From the NCBI GenBank assembly GCA_947463975.1, contig CANHUW010000004.1:1-28946 (forward strand): DNA of 28,946 bases, in the 5' to 3' direction. This document shows, piece after piece, positions 23,312 through 28,946 of this stretch. Position 1 is the stretch's first letter, and every line of letters begins with the position of its first letter. The stretch is from Bacteroidota bacterium (GTDB lineage Bacteria > Bacteroidota > Bacteroidia > Chitinophagales > Chitinophagaceae). Both the position numbers and the translations under genes were made by a program. The notes beneath the pieces were generated by a model, which saw only the letters and a list, made by a program, of their open reading frames with translations, made no database searches and was not told the origin of the DNA.

Positions 23312-25018
23312 CTACCAGAACCTAATATACATGGCTACAACAAATCCAAGTACAAGCACAATCATTGCGATACTTGCTTTAGATAATTGATATTTAGTAT
23401 GGTCTTCCATTAAATCATTGGAATGTGTTTGTCCTTTTACATCCAATAAGCTAATTACAATAATGAGCAATGTAGTAAAAACAAATACCCAACCCATTTG
23501 TATTAAATAAGGAATTTCAAAACTGCCAGACGCAGTTGGATATGCAGTGTATAAAATAGTTTCATTCCCTAACATAGAAGGCAAAAACTTATCGAATAAA
23601 ATAGACAATACAACACCCACAATGATACCAGAGATTGCAGCTCTTGATGTAGTTTTCTTCCAGAAAAAACCTAATAAGAAAACAGGAAAGATTGCAGGAG
23701 AGATATAACCCGTATACTTTTGAATAAATTCAAAGCCACCTTTACCACCAATACCTAAAGTATCATTCCAGTTGATAATAATAGCAATGATTAAAGAAAT
23801 GATAATCATGATACGACCAGTAGATACCGTCTTCGTATCACTTGCCTCTTTATTAATATACTTTTTATAAATATCTAAAGAATAAATAGTTGAAATACTA
23901 TTAGCCTTACCTGCTAAAGAAGCAACAATTGCAGCAGTTAAAGCCGCCATAGATAAGCCTTTCAAGCCTGTAGGTAAAAAGCTTACTACTGAAGAATAAG
24001 CGTTGTCCTGATTCAATACACCACCTGACATCATTTGCTCTTGCAATGCTCCATTTTGATACAATACATATGCCGCAATACCTGGAACCACCACTAATAA
24101 AGGCATCATTAATTTTAAGAAAGCTGCAAATAAAATTCCAGTTCTAGCAGTTTTTAAATCTGCCCCTAAAGCTCTTTGAGTAATGTATTGATTACATCCC
24201 CAATAATTCAAATTAGCTACCCACATACCAGCTAACATCATGGCAATGCCTGGTAAACTTGAATAATCTTCTATTTCTTTTTGAGTAGAGCTAGCAGTTG
24301 GTTTATCAAAGATCATATTAAAATGATCTGGTGCAGCTTTGACTAAATGTTGTAATCCTGCCAAGGCATTATTACCATACCCAAATTTTTCTGCAACCAC
24401 CGTTAAAGCAATATAAGAGGTAATTAAACCTCCAATAGTTAAAACCAATACTTGAATTACGTCTGTATATCCAATTACTTTCATGCCACCCAAAGTAATG
24501 AACAAAGCAAAAACAGCTAAGCCAATCATAATTAAGTGAAAATGTGCCCCACCCGTTAAGTTATTGATGGCAATAGCTCCTAGATATAAAATAGAAGTAA
24601 GATTTACAAATATGTATAAGAATAACCAAAAGATGGCCATGATCATAGCTACCGTTTCGTTATACCTTGTTTTCAAAAATTGGGGCATGGTATAAATCCT
24701 GTTTTTTAAATAAACAGGCATAAAAAATACCGCCACCACTACCAAGGAAATAGCTGCCAACCATTCATAAGCAGATATCGCAAGACCTAATCTAAATCCA
24801 TTTCCACTCATTCCAATAAACTGTTCAGCAGAAATATTAGATGCAATTAAAGATGCGCCAATTGCCCACCAAGTCAATTGGCCTTCTGCTAAAAAGAAAT
24901 CTTGTGTATTGGCATTAACGGTTTGCTTTCTCTTGTATATCCAAAAGCCATAACTAGAAATTAAAATAAAATACAAGACAAATACTAAGTAATCATAGGT
25001 TTGTAATCCTTGTGACAT
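23312..25018 (-). CDS. Sodium:solute symporter, SGLT-like sugar transporter
   Basis: This 568-residue inner-membrane protein has about 14 helices. The N-terminal pattern DYLVFVLYFILISSYGFWIYKR is followed by FFLAEGQLTWWAIGASLIASNISAEQFIGMSG (about 41-72), the first-helix sodium-site signature of the SSS family. WVANLNYWGCNQYITQRALGA (about 268-288) and the later SLAGKANSISTIYSLDIYKKY segment (about 365-385) match sodium/glucose-type members. It would bring in a sugar or related solute with sodium. Its 3' end faces the DUF1080 hydrolase, whose product could be its substrate, but this is only positional evidence. No regulatory site is clear upstream. Confidence 0.9.
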   Translation of the reverse strand: MSQGLQTYDYLVFVLYFILISSYGFWIYKRKQTVNANTQDFFLAEGQLTWWAIGASLIASNISAEQFIGMSGNGFRLGLAISAYEWLAAISLVVVAVFFMPVYLKNRIYTMPQFLKTRYNETVAMIMAIFWLFLYIFVNLTSILYLGAIAINNLTGGAHFHLIMIGLAVFALFITLGGMKVIGYTDVIQVLVLTIGGLITSYIALTVVAEKFGYGNNALAGLQHLVKAAPDHFNMIFDKPTASSTQKEIEDYSSLPGIAMMLAGMWVANLNYWGCNQYITQRALGADLKTARTGILFAAFLKLMMPLLVVVPGIAAYVLYQNGALQEQMMSGGVLNQDNAYSSVVSFLPTGLKGLSMAALTAAIVASLAGKANSISTIYSLDIYKKYINKEASDTKTVSTGRIMIIISLIIAIIINWNDTLGIGGKGGFEFIQKYTGYISPAIFPVFLLGFFWKKTTSRAAISGIIVGVVLSILFDKFLPSMLGNETILYTAYPTASGSFEIPYLIQMGWVFVFTTLLIIVISLLDVKGQTHSNDLMEDHTKYQLSKASIAMIVLVLGFVVAMYIRFW

Positions 25019-25147
25019 AAATATTAAGTTTGGTTCTTAAAAATAAGGGTTATAATGGAATTTATGTACAATTAGATGGAAAAAGGAGACGAACATTTGA
25101 TTTAGTTATACGCCCTTATTAGTAATTTTATACAATAATCAAAGAAT

Positions 25148-25633
25148 ATGAATCCTCATTTTAATAGTTTCAAAAATATCATCACCAACTTCTTACAATT
25201 TAAATTCTTTTTGCTGAGCAAATTGCCTGCTGCTTTTTTTGCAGGATTATCCATTCAAGAATTTACGACAACAAAATCTGTGGTTCGTGTAAAACATAGT
25301 TGGCTTACACAAAACCCATTTAGATCCATGTATTTTGCAGTAGAGGCGATGGCTGCAGAAATGGCAAGTGGCATGTTGGTATTTGGACAGGTATACAAAA
25401 GACAGCCTGCCATTAGTATGCTGGTCGTTAAAATGGAAGTTGATTTTGTAAAAAAAGCTACTGGCATCATTTTATTTACATGCGATGAAGGAGAAAAAAT
25501 TCAAGAACAAATCAATCAATCTATTCAAGATGGTGAAGCCAAAACATTTATTTGTACTTCTACTGGCAAAAACGAATTAAACGAAACCGTAGCGATATTT
25601 AATATTACTTGGAGCGTGAAAGCAAAAAAATAA
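25148..25633 (+). CDS. DUF4442 (hot-dog thioesterase-like) protein
   Basis: The 161-residue product lacks a signal peptide. The conserved parts are PAAFFAGLSIQEFT near 27-40, the NPFRSMYFAVEAMAAEMASGML segment (about 56-77) in the position of the hot-dog helix, and the strand set VVKMEVDFVKKATGII. These match DUF4442 proteins, which belong to the PaaI/YbgC-like thioesterase superfamily and may act on an acyl-CoA or similar thioester. Catalytic residues are not certain here. The stop is one base from the PEP carboxykinase start, so the two form an operon; a link between thioester turnover and gluconeogenesis is plausible but unproven. Confidence 0.8.
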   Translation: MNPHFNSFKNIITNFLQFKFFLLSKLPAAFFAGLSIQEFTTTKSVVRVKHSWLTQNPFRSMYFAVEAMAAEMASGMLVFGQVYKRQPAISMLVVKMEVDFVKKATGIILFTCDEGEKIQEQINQSIQDGEAKTFICTSTGKNELNETVAIFNITWSVKAKK

Positions 25634-25634
25634 A

Positions 25635-27209
25635 ATGAATACAAATACTTATATCATTGATCAACCCATTATTCATTACCAAGAAAATATTGAAAAGCTA
25701 ATTGATCAAACCATTTCACTTGGCTTAGGTGCATTATCTGATACTGGCGCGCTCTGCGTAAGCACAGGAAAATTTACAGGTAGAAGCCCAGAGAATAAGT
25801 ATTTTGTAAAAGATGATATAACAGCCAAGACCATTGACTGGGGAGGTTTTAACCACCCAATAGCTGAATCTGTCTTTACTTCATTGAGAGAAAAAATTAA
25901 AAATCACTTAAATCAACAAAAAGAAATTTGGATAAGAGATGTATTTGCATGTGCAGATCCACAATATCAAATTTCATTGAGAGTATATACTGAACTTCCA
26001 TGGGCTGCTTTATTCGTAAACAATATGTTTATTGAATTACCTGCGAATGATCTAAATTCTTTCAAAGCAGAATGGACCATTTTACATGCCCCTAGTTTTT
26101 TAGCTAATCCCATCATTGATCAAACCAATGCCAGTAATTTTGCAATCATTAGTTTTAGTCACAAAGAAATTATCATAGGCGGATCTGGCTATACTGGTGA
26201 AATCAAAAAAGGTGTCTTCTCTATTTTAAATTATTTGTTGCCTCATAATCATCAGGTTTTAAGCATGCATTGTAGTGCCAACTTGGGAAAAGATGATGAT
26301 ACGGCACTGTTCTTTGGGTTGAGTGGAACAGGTAAAACAACTTTAAGCGCAGATCCTCTCAGAAAATTAATTGGAGATGACGAACATGGGTGGAGTGATC
26401 ATGCTGTATTTAATTTTGAAGGAGGCTGTTATGCTAAAACCATTAAATTAAATAAAGAGAATGAGCCAGATATTTTTGGGGCTATAAAAAAAGGTGCATT
26501 ATTGGAGAATATTCAATTTTTCCCAAATACTAATCAGGTAAATTATGACGATGCAAGTATTACTGAAAATACAAGAGTCAGTTATCCTATTCATCATATT
26601 CACAATATTGCAATTCCAAGTGTTGCAACTGCCCCAAAAAATATATTCTTTTTAACCTGTGACGCCTATGGTGTTTTACCACCTATTAGTAAGTTAAGTA
26701 ATGAACAAGCAATGTATCAATTTATAAGTGGCTATACTGCTAAAATTGCAGGTACCGAAGAAGGTATTAAAACACCTAAAGCAACTTTTAGTGCATGCTT
26801 TGGAGCACCATTTTTGCCATTACATCCAAATGTATACGCCAATTTATTAGGCGAAAAAATGAAAGCACATCATTGCAATGTTTGGTTAATTAATACAGGC
26901 TGGACAGGTGGGCCCTATGGTGTGGGAAATAGAATGTCTTTGAAAGATACTAGAGCCATGATTCAGGCAGCTCTAGATGGCAGTTTAAATAAAATAGCTT
27001 TCGAAAATTTTGAGGTGTTTAATGTTCAAGTGCCTATTGCTATAGCAGGAGTAGACTCCAACATTTTACAACCAAAAAATACTTGGAAAGACCATTCTTT
27101 GTATAACAAAGCTATTAAAGACTTAGCTCAACTATTCATTCATAATTTCCAACAATTTGAAGCAGGCGTTAGTGAAAATATTAAAGCAGCTGCGCCGGTT
27201 CTGAAATAA
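25635..27209 (+). CDS. pckA: Phosphoenolpyruvate carboxykinase (ATP)
   Basis: This 524-residue cytoplasmic enzyme converts oxaloacetate and ATP to PEP, CO2 and ADP, the entry step of gluconeogenesis. TGKFTGRSPENKY (about 44-56) binds substrate, CSANLGKDDDTALFFG precedes the P-loop GLSGTGKT (228-235), and LIGDDEHGW (245-253) supplies metal-binding acidic residues. FNFEGGCYAK follows, and the C-terminal half has NTGWTGGPYGVGNRMSLKDTRAMI (about 420-443). This is the ATP-dependent type rather than the GTP-dependent type, on the basis of P-loop context and length. The start follows the DUF4442 stop by one base. Its 3' end converges closely (16 bases) on the sensor-like gene. Confidence 0.96.
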   Translation: MNTNTYIIDQPIIHYQENIEKLIDQTISLGLGALSDTGALCVSTGKFTGRSPENKYFVKDDITAKTIDWGGFNHPIAESVFTSLREKIKNHLNQQKEIWIRDVFACADPQYQISLRVYTELPWAALFVNNMFIELPANDLNSFKAEWTILHAPSFLANPIIDQTNASNFAIISFSHKEIIIGGSGYTGEIKKGVFSILNYLLPHNHQVLSMHCSANLGKDDDTALFFGLSGTGKTTLSADPLRKLIGDDEHGWSDHAVFNFEGGCYAKTIKLNKENEPDIFGAIKKGALLENIQFFPNTNQVNYDDASITENTRVSYPIHHIHNIAIPSVATAPKNIFFLTCDAYGVLPPISKLSNEQAMYQFISGYTAKIAGTEEGIKTPKATFSACFGAPFLPLHPNVYANLLGEKMKAHHCNVWLINTGWTGGPYGVGNRMSLKDTRAMIQAALDGSLNKIAFENFEVFNVQVPIAIAGVDSNILQPKNTWKDHSLYNKAIKDLAQLFIHNFQQFEAGVSENIKAAAPVLK

Positions 27210-27225
27210 ACTCTATTTGCTTTTA

Positions 27226-28620
27226 CTATTTAGCTTTAATAATTTTTTGAATATTGTTGATCTCGCTCTCAGTAATGAAGTATTCAAAGAATCTCTTATC
27301 ATCTATTTTTCTAACACTACTTATCAATAAAATATTGTCTTGTGTAATAAACTGGTATTTATCATTAATGGAATTAATCACATCGCTTCTAACTTTTTTC
27401 TGCAAGCCAATATTTTTATCTTTAATACCTAGTACATGATTCATTTGATGGATTTCTACTTTATTTCCTTTTCTATTTTCCTCTAATAACAATTCGATTA
27501 AAGTCAGCTCAACTCCTGCAAATGCTTGCTGGATAGAGTCTGTCTTAAGCATTTTTAATTGTGCATTTTGTAATCTAGTTTTAATTTTTCTTTTCAATAA
27601 GAAATAAGACAACATAGCCATTACTAAAATAACGACCGCACCAAAAACAATATAATACATGGTATAATCAATCGTCCAAATAGGATAATCCAATTCTATA
27701 AAATCATTTAAATCTAATTCCCATGTTTTAAAACTTTTTTCAGTTTTATTGTATATGTAAATAGTTCCCTGGTGATAGAAGATGGGTACATTTTGTGAAT
27801 TTCTTAAAAGGAATTGATTTACATCAGCTTGTCTTGATTTATAAATTTTATTGGTTATATAATTTACATAATAAGATTCGTCATTGATTAGAAATATATT
27901 TCCAGAATCTATTTTAAGACATAAATAATTATCTTGTTGTAGAATTAATTTTTTTAACTCTTTTGACACTACCCCTACTTGTTCCCATTCTGCATTTGCA
28001 ATATCTAGGACATAGCTCTTAAAATCATATTCTCCTGTTTTATAAATGGGATCTTTTAAAAACCTTTTTTCTATTTTTTGGAAAGGCACATACATTTTAC
28101 CTTCCATTTTCGAATACCATTCGTAGCCACCAGGAATGACTTCTATATTGGTAGGTACGATGTCCCATTCTTTGTCCACACCGTTATATCTTCTAAGGTG
28201 TCCTGTTTTTTGCCAAAATCCGTAACCGCCATAATTGTAAATGCTCCCTTTGAAAGTAAAATTGTAACAATCTATATTATAGTTTAAATTATACGTTTTG
28301 TCAATTTTGGTAAAAATGACCATGCTATCCATTGGTTGACTCATTTTATAAATAAATCCAGTCTGTCCTAAGAAAATATATATTTGATCCCCATTTTTAA
28401 AAATTTCCTCAGAATTAGCCCTCAAGGAGCAATTGCTTAATGGTAAAATTCTGTCGAAGCTTGACAATCTAATGTTGCCATAATACCCCTTTAGATCATT
28501 AATTTTTTTAAGTAAAGGCGAATAAGGAACAGTATAACTTGTATCACATGGTATAAACTGAGCAAAAAGACTAGTTCCCATAATGAAGATTCCAGCAATG
28601 ATTAATAAGCCCTTTTTCAT
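27226..28620 (-). CDS. Putative transmembrane sensor: propeller-like outer domain, one TM helix, unrecognised inner domain
   Basis: I do not recognise this 464-residue protein as a named family. It has a signal peptide ending near LFAQ (residue 21) and an extracytoplasmic region to about 315. There, repeated 'aromatic-turn-W' blocks (HLRRYNGVDKEWDIVP, SYVLDIANAEWEQVG, IYNKTEKSFKTWEL) resemble degenerate Kelch-like propeller blades. One clear membrane helix follows (about 320-342), then a basic linker (KRKIKTRLQNAQLK). The last ~95 residues contain LIELLLEENRKGNKVEI...LGIKDKNIGLQKKVRSDVINSIN, a helical segment that could be a winged-helix DNA- or protein-binding domain. The topology suits a one-component transmembrane regulator, which is my inference. 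An exact TAnnTTTG element precedes it. Confidence 0.6.
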   Translation of the reverse strand: MKKGLLIIAGIFIMGTSLFAQFIPCDTSYTVPYSPLLKKINDLKGYYGNIRLSSFDRILPLSNCSLRANSEEIFKNGDQIYIFLGQTGFIYKMSQPMDSMVIFTKIDKTYNLNYNIDCYNFTFKGSIYNYGGYGFWQKTGHLRRYNGVDKEWDIVPTNIEVIPGGYEWYSKMEGKMYVPFQKIEKRFLKDPIYKTGEYDFKSYVLDIANAEWEQVGVVSKELKKLILQQDNYLCLKIDSGNIFLINDESYYVNYITNKIYKSRQADVNQFLLRNSQNVPIFYHQGTIYIYNKTEKSFKTWELDLNDFIELDYPIWTIDYTMYYIVFGAVVILVMAMLSYFLLKRKIKTRLQNAQLKMLKTDSIQQAFAGVELTLIELLLEENRKGNKVEIHQMNHVLGIKDKNIGLQKKVRSDVINSINDKYQFITQDNILLISSVRKIDDKRFFEYFITESEINNIQKIIKAK

Positions 28621-28685
28621 ATAAGTTGTTGTATATCAATTATTTAAATAGGAAAGTAACGCATATATTTTAAATAATTATAACT

Positions 28686-28693
28686 CAAATATA
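28686..28693 (-). promoter_or_regulatory. Candidate -7 promoter element for the membrane-sensor gene
   Basis: On the minus strand this reads TATATTTG, an exact TAnnTTTG match, 65 bases upstream of the sensor-like gene start. I do not see a clear -33 TTG at the usual spacing. Confidence 0.45.
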
Positions 28694-28720
28694 AGAAATA
28701 ACCTATAAAGGTGCCTAATT

Positions 28721-28826
28721 GGTAACTATTTACCTATTAAATTTTTAAATAAAAACAATATTGTGTCAGCTTTTGGGGGAAAGCTATGGATTATTGAAAG
28801 GGTCAAGCTTGCTTGGCCCTTTTTTT
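28721..28826 (+). ncRNA. Candidate small RNA or attenuated leader with orphan terminator
   Basis: Three hairpins follow one another on the plus strand with no ORF between them: GGTAA/TTACC (28721-28734), AGCTTT/AAAGCT with a TGGGGG loop (28768-28785), and an 11-bp stem with one G-T wobble (28797-28807 with 28812-28822) followed by seven Ts (28820-28826). The last is a standard intrinsic terminator although no plus-strand gene lies upstream. This suggests a short transcript or a 5' leader that ends 60 bases before the next start. I do not recognise it as a named RNA family, and a real promoter is not shown. Confidence 0.4.
28797..28826 (+). terminator. Intrinsic terminator upstream of the isoamylase-early-set gene
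   Basis: The 11-bp stem (one G-T pair) has a CTTG loop and a run of seven Ts. It points to the right, and no plus-strand coding gene precedes it within this window after 27209. Confidence 0.8.
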
Positions 28827-28886
28827 ATGCCCCAAGGGTTACTTTTTTGAGATTTGGGTATAAAGTGTACAATTAACACATTAACC

Positions 28887-28946
28887 ATGATCGAGAAAAA
28901 ATATTTTAAGACCAAAGATTATTGTAAAGTAAAATTTAACCTAGAA
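28887..28946 (+). CDS. Isoamylase early-set (glycogen-binding-like) domain protein, N-terminal fragment
   Basis: Only the first 20 codons are in the window, and the frame is open at the right edge. The sequence starts MIEKKYFKTKDYCKVKFNLE. This is close to the N-terminus of small Bacteroidota proteins with an isoamylase early-set/CBM48-like fold, which usually begin with a Lys-rich strand followed by CKVxFxLP. Such proteins are about 100 residues and bind alpha-glucans or related ligands. The call rests on a short stretch and is tentative. The start codon lies 60 bases after the orphan terminator. Confidence 0.45.
   Translation, partial: MIEKKYFKTKDYCKVKFNLE

Noticed and set aside
1..28946. 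CRISPR arrays, transposons, tRNA or rRNA genes
   Set aside because: I saw no regularly spaced repeats, transposase or integrase genes, or RNA-gene signatures on either strand.

Overview
The window looks like chromosomal DNA from a low-GC member of the Bacteroidota, probably Chitinophagaceae or a close relative. The evidence is an adjacent SusC/SusD pair, secreted proteins whose signal peptides end in AQ or SQ, little sign of Shine-Dalgarno sequences, several exact TAnnTTTG (-7) promoter elements, and lineage-typical families such as FISUMP lipoproteins, DUF6370, YkuD_2 transpeptidases and epimerase-type threonine dehydrogenase. I saw no tRNA, rRNA, transposase, integrase or CRISPR array. No stretch longer than 300 bases lacks a gene.

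Bases 1-4403 hold the 3' end of a bicarbonate-transporter (SbtA-like) gene and then a compact extracytoplasmic metal and redox neighbourhood. A secreted HMA-domain protein and an outer-membrane barrel protein form one minus-strand pair. A small Cys-rich DUF6370 protein lies next to them. A minus-strand trio (four-helix b561-like membrane protein, YceI, DoxX-like) is divergent from a membrane-anchored Rieske [2Fe-2S] protein across a short repeat-rich control region. Bases 4455-6597 carry an unrecognised multi-pass membrane protein, a secreted fasciclin protein and a small membrane protein, with two strong terminators at 6044-6078 and 6671-6702. Bases 6721-11337 are a SusC/SusD nutrient-uptake pair with no enzyme or regulator beside it.

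Bases 11524-13686 encode the threonine-to-glycine pathway (threonine 3-dehydrogenase and Kbl), divergent from a methyltransferase. That gene is followed by a FISUMP lipoprotein and a translationally coupled PQQ-type dehydrogenase/cytochrome c lipoprotein. Bases 16710-18596 are two L,D-transpeptidases of different families, divergent from a secreted class II cyclic-nucleotide phosphodiesterase. Between that gene and the phosphate module (DUF47 plus PiT) lies a pair of twin hairpins. A secreted 3-keto-glycoside hydrolase (DUF1080) then converges with a sodium:solute symporter. Next come a DUF4442 thioesterase-like protein tightly coupled to ATP-dependent PEP carboxykinase, a probable transmembrane sensor with a propeller-like outer domain and an unrecognised inner domain, a structured intergenic region ending in an orphan terminator, and the first 20 codons of an isoamylase early-set (glycogen-binding-like) protein.

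Most of the window is ordinary housekeeping and envelope biology. The parts that deserve a closer look are the b561/YceI/DoxX/Rieske module with its repeat-bearing divergent promoter, the 464-residue membrane sensor, the structured region at 28694-28826, and the twin hairpins at 19613-19679.
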